Source: Euclidia mi
Lineage: Eukaryota > Arthropoda > Insecta > Lepidoptera > Erebidae
NCBI GenBank assembly: GCA_944739405.2
Contig: OX123186.2
Location: 41,649,551-41,713,550, forward strand
Length of the DNA: 64,000 bases
Direction: 5' to 3'
Part shown: one piece after another, positions 22,832 to 32,505 of the stretch
Layout of the letters: every line of letters begins with the position of its first letter
How positions within the stretch are numbered: position 1 is the first letter of the stretch
The notes under the pieces: generated by a model
The model's input: only the letters and a program-made list of their open reading frames with translations
Databases searched by the model: none
What the model was told of the DNA's origin: nothing
Position numbers and translations under genes: made by a program

Positions 22832-23665
22832 CTATTGTTGCCTGGGCGGCGACCGTTGGCCAGGACCAGGCAAGTCAAAACGAGGGTGCGGCTTGAAGTC
22901 CTCAAAAGCGCGATGACTCGATCCGCGCGCCATCTGTGGGGGGTCATAGTGACGCACCCGCCCAAAACGAGGTGGGCGCGAGTCAAGGCGGGGACGCTTC
23001 GCCGAAGGAGGGGAATACCTGGGGCAGCAGTCATGGTGCTGGTGACGTTGCGTGGTCGCACATTCAGATGCGCGAGAGAGAGGAGGCGTGCGCACGCTAC
23101 GGTTCTCCAAGCAGGGCGAGTGCCGATCAATTGAGCGAGGTGACTCTCGGCTACGCGCCAGTGAGCCTCGGCTGCCACCTTCAAAACACCCGCCCGTGCG
23201 CGGCGTCGGCTGGTTGGACAAGCGGCCAACCTCTCTGGCATTCATACAGAGAATGTCCAAATGCTGTCCTCCACAGTGAGGACAGGGGCGAGAGTTTGGG
23301 CAGTCTCGCTGGTAGTGGGACCCCAAGCAAGAGAAGCAAAGGCGGCGGGCATTCGCGATGCGCCTACGAGAGGCGACATGTAGGTCCAAGAATGCCCTAA
23401 AACTGGCCGTTCTGTGCCCCGTGACCTTGCAGTAAGAGCACTCCACTGGGCTCTGCGTGACTGCAAAGCGAGGAGGGCGCCGGTCAACATTGGCTCGGGT
23501 GTGATCGCGAGCCTGCTCCTTGACCTTGGGCGGCTGCATCTTAGCCGGCGTGTCACCACCGGAGTTGTCCAAGACCCGGCACACATCCTCCAGGAACCTC
23601 TCCAGGTCAGCAAAGGGGGGCATGGATGGGATGGGTCGCGCTATTCCCACCAAAGCGCTGCTCAA
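22832..23665 (-). pseudogene. BEL/Pao gag C-terminal region with zinc knuckles
   Basis: Three Cys/His clusters are visible: CSYCKVTGHRTASF (the last Cys is replaced by Phe), CFSCLGSHYQRDC (intact C-x2-C-x4-H-x4-C) and CPHCGGQHLDILC. This arrangement is usual before the protease in BEL/Pao elements and binds genomic RNA. The frame is shifted relative to the upstream gag part (overlap at 23607-23665) but is the same as the protease frame. Confidence 0.85.
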
Positions 23666-24110
23666 AACGCGACCTTAGGTCGGCAGGCAGCTTCTTCAGC
23701 ACAATGTGCACCAATAGATAGGACCATTGGTCCACGGGCAGGTCAAGGCACTTAAGTGCGTTGATGGCCACCAAAAGCGGGTTCAAAAGTTGGGTGCGCA
23801 ACCCAGAGACCCGGGTGAGCGTCGGCAAACCCAAAATCTGCTCGATGTGCGTGTCGGCGAGGCCACGCTTATTATGATACCTACGGGTGATTAGGTCCCG
23901 AGCCGTCTGGTACGCCTCGTCAGACACGGGCAGATGCTGGATGAGGCCCTTAGCCTCCCCATCCAGAACGGACATTAAATATGCCAATTTTTGTGCTGGC
24001 CGAAGGTCAGCCGTGTCATTGACCAGGCTGTCAAACAAATTAACGAAGCCCAGGTAGCTTCCTAGGCAGCCATCAAAATGGGGGAGGTCCAAAGTAGGGA
24101 GCCTACTCAC
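23607..24110 (-). pseudogene. BEL/Pao gag central region (DUF1759-like)
   Basis: Contains LPTLDLPHFDGCLGSYLGF, FVNLFDSLV, KLAYLMSVLDGEAKGLI and LITRRYHNKRGLADTHIEQI, the conserved order of the BEL/Pao gag domain DUF1759. It is preceded by a frameshift or stop, since the N-terminal gag segment (24212-24472) is in another frame. Confidence 0.85.
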
Positions 24111-24211
24111 CAGCCCCGGTGCTGACCTAGGAAGCTCCTGCTTCAGGCCGGGTTGCCCTTCCCTATCGGCAACTAGTTGTCTCGCCCTATTGGAGACAGC
24201 ATCATACAGGT

Positions 24212-24472
24212 CTAAGACCTGGACATAGTCTTCACTGACCTTCGCTGGTCAGCGGTGAAATCATTGATTGACACTTCAAGACAGCAAGTGCTGAAAGTGC
24301 TGAATTGCTGTTCCACACTTGCCAGGCGATCGTCAATCCACTCGTACCTTTGTAGTAAGGCCTGCTGGCGATCAGGCCGGTTCACTAAGGCACTGGCCGA
24401 GGCAAACCAGCGCAAATCTGATGCAATAGCACCAGCAGCCGCATGCAAGTCCTTGATAGCTGACATAATCAA
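24212..24472 (-). pseudogene. BEL/Pao gag N-terminal segment
   Basis: The start is probably the ATG at 24466 (MSAIKDLHAAAGAIA). The segment is predicted helical (QALLQRYEWIDDRLASVEQQF), as in the N-termini of BEL/Pao gag. It ends in a frame break before the DUF1759 part. Confidence 0.75.
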
Positions 24473-24479
24473 AATTCAA

Positions 24480-25194
24480 AAGAGCCCGGACAAGCGTTAA
24501 ATAATATTTACAATCAAAACTTAATTTTTCTTAATTCCTTGAAACCAACAAAGTATTAGCCTGTTTACTGCTGGTACAAGCAAGTGACAGGTATCTACTG
24601 TCCAACAAAATTAATAGTTTCAATATTGAAACAAACACAAAAGTTATCAAAAGTTATAACTTATAACAAATTAAAAGTTGAAACTTCAAATTAATTAATT
24701 ATTTGCAACAGACAGACTAGCTGTGTTATTTGAGATATACAATAGTAAGTAAGCACAGAATATGTGTTACCTAGCAATATTATCTATATTATAACAAAAC
24801 AAAGTTTATTAATGTGACCCGCCCAAGTGGCAAGGTCAAGTTGGTTGTTATAAAGTTTATGAATATATGCAATAAACTAAATTTACTAAATTTATTGATA
24901 CATACAGCTGTTATGTATCCTAACAAACTGACTTATTAATGCAACAACAAATTTTTGTTAGATTTTTCAACAATACAAATCAACAATTACTGATTGAGGT
25001 TATGTGACAATGTGTTTCAAATTATCTAGGTCAACTTATACAATTAAATATTATGTATTTTAGACAATAACTGACCTGACAAACACTACAATACTGTCTA
25101 CAAGGTGATAAGATACAAGCTCATACCAATCTGAGTTTATACTCAGTAATGCAACAGCGGCTAAATTTCAACTAAAGCTCTGCAACCAAAATTA
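24480..25194 (-). other. BEL/Pao 5' untranslated leader
   Basis: About 715 AT-rich bases lie between the 5' LTR and the gag start. No ORF. The primer-binding site should lie just inside 25194, but I could not match it to a tRNA. Confidence 0.6.
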
Positions 25195-25805
25195 TGTCTA
25201 GAATTACCGCAGGCAGGCAGGCATTTTCTGAAGAGAGTTGCAGTGGAAGATGTAATACATCTACCTGACCACGATAGACAAGGATCCAGACACAATGCAC
25301 TGCGTTGCACAGCGATGAATTATAATCCTAACTACACTTAATATTAATAAAATGTCTTACCAACTCTTACTGATGCCAGGAGTGGAACTAAGTTAGGGAA
25401 AAACAAACAAAACTAAGGTGGCCACGATAGATTGAATGAATTATCCACTTAGCTGTTCCTTCCAACTTGATGTCCTCTCCGTTGGCACGAGGGCACGATG
25501 CACGTTCACAGGATTCACAATTCAGTTTTGCAAATGTCAATGTTTCACAAATTATCACAAACTTTGCCGGAAGTCAAAAGCGGCAATTACATATGAAGTT
25601 AATTACAAGTTGATTCAATTCGCGTTAATTCAAAGGGCGATATTTTACGTACGAGACAACAACGTGGAATTTTTTTTTTCAAAGCGGGAACTCAAGTGAC
25701 AGTTCAGTGTGACCATTGTCAGAAATTTTCAATAGACTAAACAAAATGTTACTTTATCGATATAATCGATTTGACTTATAATAAAAACTAATTCTATTTC
25801 AAACA
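25195..25805 (-). repeat. 5' LTR of the BEL/Pao element
   Basis: 611 bp, paired with 18322-18931. It carries the element's promoter by analogy with other LTR elements; I did not identify a clear TATA box. Confidence 0.95.
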
Positions 25806-25890
25806 CTAATAGTCATTAGGCCTACTAACGTTATGTTAATAGTCATTAGGCCTACTAACGTTATGCTAATAGTCATTAGGCCTACTAACG
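25806..25890. repeat. 30-bp repeat array (right part)
   Basis: Nearly three units of TTATGCTAATAGTCATTAGG + CCTACTAACG, starting part-way through a unit at the BEL/Pao target duplication. It continues the array at 17321-17350. Confidence 0.92.
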
Positions 25891-26055
25891 TTATGCGAAT
25901 CAAATTTATGCCAAAACAAATTAGTCTTTAAGATGATTATGCCAACATAAAATGTATACCTTAAAAAAAATATGCCGAAGTATTATTATGCCAAAACAAA
26001 TTGTGCCAAAATCGTTATACCGAAGTATATTAGGACAAAGAACATTATGCAAAAA
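25891..26055. repeat. TTATGCC-type degenerate repeat
   Basis: Repeats of TTATGCCAAAACAAATT and variants (TTATACCGAAGTAT). This is the reverse complement of motifs in the left flank (TTTGTTTGGCATAATT at about 16600). Confidence 0.7.
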
Positions 26056-26467
26056 GAAGGGATCCTGATAGAGATTATTAGAAATATTCTGAAAATTAAT
26101 CAAAAAAATATCAAAATAAGTACAGTTAAAATATGTGTGTTTCATTTGTAAGTACCTATTTATAATCCCAGCAAAAGCTCGGTTATCAAACTGTTATAAA
26201 TCTGGCTAGAATTTACATAATTGTTACTTTTAGGTAAGGTTTTAGGTTATGTTACTCGAAGATATATTTTAGGGTTATTCATATACGTATCAAACAATAT
26301 AAAACTAAATATATTGTATCATTAATTATGTATAGCATAAACCTATCGTATATGGTTATATCGTATTGATGGTTGGTATGTTTTAAATTTATAGTGTTGC
26401 CAATAATAAATATACAATTAATTGATCTGACGTTTGGCAGTTGACACTATCAAACCTGTAAACAGGA
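26056..26467. other. AT-rich spacer, nothing recognised
   Basis: No gene or repeat edge. Confidence 0.5.
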
Positions 26468-26530
26468 TATAAAAGGAGAACAGACTCTGTTCAGATTCAG
26501 TTCCGCCCCGGCAACGGCTAACTAAGGTAC
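26468..26530 (+). promoter_or_regulatory. Candidate RNA polymerase II core promoter (TATA + Inr)
   Basis: TATAAAA at 26468-26474 is followed by the arthropod initiator TCAGT at 26497-26501, with its A at 26499. That places TATA at -31, the expected spacing. A GC-rich stretch follows, then AAG|GTACGA at 26524-26531, which could be a splice donor. No ORF follows closely. It could be a gene start, a solo LTR or chance. Confidence 0.45.
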
Positions 26531-26668
26531 GATATAATTCTGACTTTTATATTATTGTGTTTTTATGTTATGTTTTTACTAATAATGTGTTTCACAATTC
26601 TTTATTGCTAATGTGGTGTTATTTAGAGTATTGTCAATATAGACAATGTATAGTTAATGTAATAATAT

Positions 26669-26918
26669 AGCTTCATCATGTCAGCCAAACGACGTCCACT
26701 GCTGGACATAGGCCTTCCCCAAGGTTCTCCACACAGACCGGTCTTGAACCGGTCTTGAGCCGCCCGTATCCAACCGCCTCCCGCGATCTTGACGAGGTCG
26801 TCGGTCCACCTTGCGGGGGGCCTACCTCTGCTGCGTCGTCCGGTACGTGGCCGCCACTCCAGAACCTTTCTGCCCCAACGGCCATCGGTTCTTCGAGCTA
26901 TGTGCCCTGCCCACTGCC
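26669..26918 (-). mobile_element. RTE-like LINE 3' end (5'-truncated)
   Basis: The minus-strand translation across 26690-26915 includes QWAGHIARRTDGRWGRKVL and RRSRGRPPARWTDDLVKIAG, the conserved C-terminus of lepidopteran RTE-clade LINEs, ending near the conserved VQQW-type segment. RT and endonuclease are missing. A short AATAATATA repeat on either side (26657 and about 26922) may be a target duplication. Confidence 0.82.
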
Positions 26919-26939
26919 TATCAATAATATAATATAAAA

Positions 26940-27454
26940 TAATAAAATAGCTTAGCAATTGTATAATTGATATTGTGGGTGGTTTCATCAGTTGTGAGAT
27001 GTTAAAGTTCAGAACTTGAGGTATCATATAGTATTGAATCGAAGTTATGCTGAGAAACAAGTCGCGTCTATTATATACATCATGTAGTAAATATTTCAGT
27101 GGTAAATATTATACACCAATAGTAAATAGATCTGTGGTGAATATTACTAAATGAAGTATGCTAATCTATTGTATTAAGGTAATAGTTGCTTTTGAAATAT
27201 TGAACTACCCACATCCTTGCTATCCGATATGTCTTGATTGTACCGCTTTTATAAACGATAACTATAACTATTAAAAGAATGGCCAAACCTCTTGGTTATG
27301 TGCCTTTGCTTTGCGAACGTGGCGCTAAATGTAAATGTAGAATCAGAACTTTACATTTTAAAATATACTCTTGCGACAACCTGAATAAATGAAAGTAAGA
27401 ATTGATAGTTGTATCTTTTATTTTCAAAACACCTGACAAATGTAACTATAATAA
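26940..27454. other. AT-rich spacer, nothing recognised
   Basis: No gene or repeat edge seen. Confidence 0.5.
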
Positions 27455-28135
27455 TACATAAAGGCCGTATACCTATTACATGCATAAAGGAAAAATGGCG
27501 AAAACCGTAAATTTTTAGATACATCATATCATAATTTTTTTTTTAATAATTTTAAAGTGATTACCATTTTCTCATGAACGCGTAAAGGTATTAAATTGAA
27601 ATTCATATCAAATACTCAGGTCTATAATACCTTGAAGCTGTAACAAAATCAAACTTCTATGTAAACGCAATAAAAAGAAACAGCAATTTAAGCCGCATAT
27701 TTTCTCGCAACTACTCGCAAGGTAATCAAAACCTACAGGGTAATTTACGTGAACTCAGAATCTTGAAATTTGCCACGAAGCAAACTCTTATAGCACAGAT
27801 AAAGGAAAAATTTGTGAAATCCATAAATTTTAGTTACATCATATAATTAAAATATTTTTAATAACTTTAAAGGCGCTACTCCTTTCTTCATGAACCCTGG
27901 GTATAAAATTGCAATTCATAGAAAATGCTCAAGTCAAAACTAAAGAGTATTTCCAGTCGATCTAGAATCTTGAAATTTGGCATAAAGCAACGTTTTATAG
28001 CACATAAGAAAAATATTGAAAATTCTAAATTTTTTGTTACTTACTTCACATATTTTGTTAAATAATTATATATACCTACAGCTTTGTACGGAACCCTCGG
28101 TGCGCGAGTCAGACTCGCACTTGACCGGTTTATTT
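27455..28135 (+). repeat. Satellite-bearing interspersed element, 3' portion
   Basis: Two units with the landmarks described for 15241-16515, ending with GTACGGAACCCTCGGTGCGC and the hairpin GCGAGTC..GACTCGC at 28087-28130. This is the same end as at 57733-57785. Confidence 0.85.
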
Positions 28136-28490
28136 GCCTTTGACCCAACCCTCCCCCTTCTCGTTTGACAATTTTATTATTTTTGTCTGGCCTCTTAAAG
28201 TTGTGGCGTAATTTTATATAGCCTATAGCCTTTCGGAATAATTGGGCTATCATAGGCAATAACAAGTTCCGACTGCTAGTTCCTGAGATTAGCCTACATT
28301 ATCTTTATCCTTTTTAGCCTTTTGCCCGGCCCTAAAGGGTCGAAGCATTATGTTATATAGCCTATAGCCTTCCCGAATAACGGGGCTATCGTATACAAAA
28401 AGGATTTTTCAGATCCGACCGGTAGTTTCTGAGATTAGCGCGTTCAAACAAACAAACAAACAAATTCTTCCGCTTTATTATATTAGTATA
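28136..28490 (+). repeat. Common lepidopteran interspersed repeat with two subunits
   Basis: Two related subunits contain TATATAGCCTATAGCC.. GGGCTATC and end GTAGTTTCTGAGATTAGC or close to it. The block finishes with CGCGTTCAAACAAACAAAC. I recognise this kind of sequence as frequent in Lepidoptera, but I cannot name the family. Confidence 0.65.
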
Positions 28491-29534
28491 GATTTAGAGT
28501 ATTCATTTAATCTTGAGTGTGTTCATTACTATTGGTATTTTATTTAATCTGTGGTATTACTTGTGAATTGTGATTGATGCTTTTTTTAACTCAGTCTACC
28601 ACGCATAAAAAATGTATAGCGAATAATAAAATCATTGAATAATCTAAATTCTAAACTAAAACTTTAATCCAAACTAAAACACATTTTCTATTTTGTATCA
28701 CACCTTGTTATTTTTAGTGGTTATACATAATATTGAGTTAGGTGAATACATCAAATTCTATTGTATGATTTGTCATACATACCTAATTGCAAAATAATTA
28801 TTACGTTATGGAAATGTTTAAATTGATTTCATTTTATATTGCTTATGCAAATGTTTGAAACTACGAGGATAATCATAATAATATATCCAATAAATATCTC
28901 ATATTATTCTTTTCGTTTAATTATGTCACCATGTCTCGTGACGGATTTTATAAGTCTCCGGACCTACCATGTCGTTTTCATGAGACAAGCACTGAGATCG
29001 ACGACCTTACGTACCCTCCTATGCTTACGTGGCCTCAAATGCCAATAAAGGGTCACCCATCCAAGAGAAGTCACGCTATGAGCACAACATTCTCTTTTAA
29101 AACTTGGTGGATCACCGTCGCACATTTACGCCAATACTGTATAAACATTTATAAAACTGACAAATTATGTAAAAATGGATCAACCATGCAATTTTCGAGT
29201 CATGCCATACCACATTAGAGCAATAATATCCGCGTTCGCGAACAACCACTTAAGTTGGTGCGTGTTCAAGTTAAGTACAAGCCTAAAAGTACATAAGTAT
29301 TGTATGTTTTACACAAACAGTTTGCGCAAACCAGACCGCGTAGTTAAATTGTGTGTAACTGAATCGTTAAACTAAAATTGTAGAGTACACATACGCATGT
29401 GGTTGCGTAATTTTACAACAGCTTGAATACAGCTTCGCTCATTTATTGAATTTAAAACATACTTCGACTTAGGCAAAGCATATACCTGTACTTATAGACT
29501 TGCATATTATATTGAACATTTACTATTTAACACT
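28491..29534. other. Unassigned spacer
   Basis: Plus-strand open frames at 28839-29048 and 28931-29218 (95 codons) overlap each other in different frames and show no domain, so I do not call them genes. Confidence 0.45.
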
Positions 29535-29870
29535 TTTGTTTTTTTTTATCGTAATAGGCGACAAACGAGCAGATGGATCGCCTAATGCTAAGCAATTACC
29601 CCGTCCATGGACAGAAGCAACACCACAGGAGTCAAAAGTGCGTTGCCGCCCCTTGGAGTTGGGAAAAGGGATAGGATGAGGAGTGGGATGAGGAAGAAGG
29701 AATAGGGGCTAGGGCCTCCGGCACTTTCACTCACCGAACGAAACGCAACAGTTTGGGTACTGTTACTTTAAGTCAATTTTTGTGAGAGGGCAGTACTTCC
29801 CCGGTCGAGCCGGCGCATTCATGCTAAAATCAGCAAGGCTCTACTGCCGTGGTTTGCCAATACTCAGCTA
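29535..29870 (+). repeat. Common lepidopteran interspersed repeat
   Basis: Contains GGCGACAAACGAGCAGATGG, CGTCCATGGACAG, GAGTCAAAAGTGCGTTGCCG and TTCCCCGGTCGAGCCGGC. From memory, such sequences recur in lepidopteran genomes. No TIR or target duplication was resolved. Confidence 0.6.
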
Positions 29871-29944
29871 CAGTAAAAATCAAAGTATTTTAAAATAGCT
29901 GAGGCAGTGAAAGCTTAGTGGAGATAACCATACATATACTGTAG

Positions 29945-30108
29945 ATACGTGGCAAATTGTATGCAAAGGTACTGATTGAAAGAGTTATGAAAGTAACCGA
30001 CAAGAAAATATGGGATGTACAAGCGGGATTCCGAAAGGGTATGGGATGTACGGATCAGGTTTCTGCCTTGCGAAGCATAGCCGAAAAGTTTTTAGCTAAC
30101 CGTAATAT
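29945..30108 (+). pseudogene. LINE RT scrap, same family as 54486-55745
   Basis: Translation includes QAGFRKGMGCTDQVSALRSI and AEKFLANRN, matching the start of the LINE at 54513 (MECTDQVFSLRCIADKFLA). Only about 55 codons remain. Both sides are AT-rich spacer. Confidence 0.8.
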
Positions 30109-30298
30109 AATATAGGTATGTAGGTACTCAATATAATCTGGGTGCAAATTGAATTTAATGAATTTAACAGAATTATGTAAGAAGGCACTTGAATTGAATT
30201 GTATTATAAAATTTTGAATTGTATTATAATATTATTAATATAAAATTTCGTTTCTTTGTTAAATTAATCAAAGTAACAATATCTTATGTAAATTATGA

Positions 30299-30387
30299 AA
30301 TGTAATGTAATGTAATGTAATGTAATGTGTTATGGGTGTTTACCTGAAAATAAACAATTATTATTATTATTATTATTATTATTATTT
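30299..30387. repeat. GTAAT and TTA microsatellites
   Basis: Five to six TGTAA units at 30299-30328, then TTA x10 at 30358-30387. Confidence 0.9.
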
Positions 30388-31260
30388 GTTTCTCTTTCAC
30401 GCGTACTTTTCTAACATATGATGTTAAAAAAAGTACACGGCCCTTTGGCAGGCGTACACGGAGACATAGGTCCAACGCGCAGAGGCCCCTTGAGAATTTT
30501 AATCTAGGATGTGGTGGGACACCTACTGAGGAGCCTCCATAACTGCACTATGAAGTACAGCCACGGATTAGCCGCAGCAGGTGTAGGACTATTGCTACTT
30601 GTATGGAAACTACTTATTCCGGACTATTGTGATGGGTGTTCAATGGATTAGTGAATATGGAAACTATGGATAAACGGCGTCTGCCCGAAGTACTCTTATA
30701 GTACGTCGAAAAGGGTCAGACGGTGACTTGCCAACTCACTAGATGGGCCCTTTCTAAATAGCCACCATGGTAAACGAAGTCTGCCATAAAGGCAGCCAGA
30801 GGGCAACACCGGTGCGAGTGGCTAGGGGTGTAGAGCGGTGCGGCACCGGTTTCGCCATCGCGGGTCGTGACCCGGAGCGGGTTTCCTCATAATTACGCCC
30901 TTGAAAATGACACTTCCACCCCCGAGCAAATAGCTCTTGCGACTTCCCTCTGGCCGGCCAACCAAGGCAAGCCAGAGTTGAGAGTCCTACGGGCGCTCTT
31001 GGGCATCAACTCCAACCAGCCAATAAAGGCAAGCCGGAGACGAGGCCCTGACCGACTCTCTGAAGTATTCGGGACCGCAGTGTCGCCACACACATTCAGC
31101 TCGCCACAAAGCAGCCCTGCGGTTTGTAAGCTTTCTATTCATCTTGCAATAATTTTTTTGTTTATATCCCAAGATGAAGGTGATGTTTGAAAGCTGTTAC
31201 TCTGCCCTCGGAGATTGCGTTAGTCTCATGATGAGATAACGGCTGCCCCAGAGGGGTAAA
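30388..31260. mobile_element. Unidentified ~870-bp element between two TTA tracts
   Basis: A moderately GC-rich block sits precisely between TTA tracts at 30358-30387 and 31261-31283. It resembles the way the Dong-like copies sit. On the minus strand its low-coordinate end (GTGAAAGAGAAACAAATAAT) resembles the 3' ends of copies A-C (AATAAAGAGAATAAT). A 108-codon plus-strand frame (30867-31190) has no domain I recognise. It may be a non-autonomous or 5'-UTR derivative of a Dong-like LINE. Confidence 0.5.
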
Positions 31261-31283
31261 ATTATTATTTATTATTATTATTT
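31261..31283. repeat. TTA microsatellite at the 3' end of Dong-like copy C
   Basis: An ATT/TTA run, then TTCTTTATTTCACATTTCTC, the same 3' terminus type as copy B. Confidence 0.85.
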
Positions 31284-32213
31284 TCTTTATTTCACATTTC
31301 TCTCATAAAATATTAACATATTTTTAAATATATGATATATAAAAAAAATACATTTAAAAATATAACAATATCCTATGGAAACCCACCAGTATCGGGAACA
31401 GGCTCCAAGCTACTGGTGGTTAGGGCTCGAGAGAAAGAAACCTCCTCACTATGCGTGCCGTGTCCAGCAGTACTGCCTTCTGTATCAGGCCCCTGACCCA
31501 AGGTTCCAACGCGAGCCTCCTAAGATGTTGGGCGAGGCTCTTGGGTATTAAACCGTTCACTGTAACGATTATCGGCACAATAATTGCTGAATCAACATCC
31601 CACATGTCAAAAATCTCGTGAGCCAAGTCCAGATATTTTATCTGCTTGTCCTTCTCAGCCTTCACGAGATTGCCATCATGAGGGATGGCAACATCAACAA
31701 TTATTGCCCGGCGCTCTGATCGATCTATCAACACAATATCAGGTTTGTTGGCAGTTGTCAGTCCTGTCTGTGATGATAGATCGATCCCAGTACAACGTGA
31801 TATGACCATTATCCAGGACAGGCTCCCACATACCTGTAGTACGGCACCTCACGGTCGACAAGCCTGTATTTCAGAGCAAGTTGCTGGTGAATGACCCTGG
31901 CTACTTGGTTATGCCTGTGCAAGTACTCACTGTTAGCAAGACGAGAACAACCGGAAATGATATGCCTGAGGGATTCACCAGGCTGGTGACACGCACGGCA
32001 AATATCAGTAGTGCCATCCCTCAGGATATATTTCCGATAGTTATTCGTCATGATCACTTCGTCAGCAATTGCACAGACAAACCCTTCGGTTTCCCCAAAG
32101 AGGTCACCGAAACGTAGCCAGTTCACCGAGGCTAATAAGTCTACTTCCGGCCCATGTAGAGCCCGGTAGAACCTGCCATGAAGCTCCTTGCTCTGCCAAA
32201 CAAGCTTGCGATC
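31284..32213 (-). mobile_element. R4/Dong-like LINE copy C, 3' portion
   Basis: This is the 3' part of a full-length LINE that continues at 41205-44253. The env-bearing LTR element (32214-41204) is inserted between the two parts, duplicating GATC (32210-32213 and 41205-41208). Without the insertion the LINE is about 4.0 kb, the same length as copy A. Confidence 0.93.
31420..32213 (-). pseudogene. Copy C zinc knuckle and REL endonuclease
   Basis: Upstream part: SKELHGRFYRALHGPEVDLL, FVCAIADEVIMTNNYRKYIL and the CCHC knuckle CRACHQPGESLRHIISGC. Downstream part: the endonuclease core NKPDIVLIDR...AIIVDVAIPHD and the C-terminus IVRRFLSLEP. The two parts are in different frames around 31749-31830, where the segment between YYRYV and ANKPDIV is disrupted. 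This enzyme would nick the target DNA to prime reverse transcription. Confidence 0.88.
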
Positions 32214-32464
32214 TGTTAGACCGGGTACCGAAGGAGAGTTTTTAAAAAAAACTCTTTTGTGAACACAATTAAATATATGTATTTCAGAAAGTACCACTTT
32301 ACAATAATTATTGGATAAGACTTAGGAAATGCCCGTACCGGTCGGCGATCTGTCCCGAACTGAAGGTTTGACTGAGCTTAGGCGCTAGCTTGAATCTATT
32401 GGAAGGGAGAGATGCTGTGTCAGCATCTCTTCAGCAATTCTGCTTACAGGCTAGGGATGTAACA
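32214..32464 (-). repeat. 3' LTR of the env-bearing element
   Basis: Minus strand starts TGTTACATCCC and ends GGTCTAACA. It contains a 10-bp-stem hairpin (AGAGATGCTG ACA CAGCATCTCT), an initiator-like TTCAGTTCGGG and a near-palindrome of T and A runs close to its end. No TATA box is evident. Confidence 0.96.
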
Positions 32465-32477
32465 ACCCCCCCTTTAA
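32465..32477 (-). promoter_or_regulatory. Polypurine tract
   Basis: The minus strand reads AAAGGGGGGGT immediately before the 3' LTR, the usual primer for plus-strand DNA synthesis. Confidence 0.85.
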
Positions 32478-32505
32478 GAGTAACTTCCGTATTAAAAACG
32501 TGAAG

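Larger units (their letters stand above)
18322..25805 (-). mobile_element. BEL/Pao LTR retrotransposon, complete with both LTRs
   Basis: 7,484 bp, minus strand, with LTRs at 18322-18931 and 25195-25805 and a 5-bp CTAAT duplication. LTRs start TGTCTAG and end CAAACA on the plus strand. A purine-rich stretch (GGGGCGGGTGGA on the minus strand, 18932-18945) precedes the 3' LTR as a polypurine tract. Coding order on the minus strand is gag, zinc knuckles, protease, RT, RNase H, integrase. About nine differences between the LTRs, counted by eye, and several frame breaks show that it is not very recent. Confidence 0.95.

Noticed and set aside
22326..23755. Long plus-strand frames across the BEL/Pao gag and protease
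   Set aside because: They are shadows of the minus-strand gag; the minus strand has the zinc knuckles and protease motif.
28931..29218. 95-codon plus-strand frame in the spacer
   Set aside because: No recognisable domain, overlaps another frame, and lies among interspersed repeats; chance is likely.
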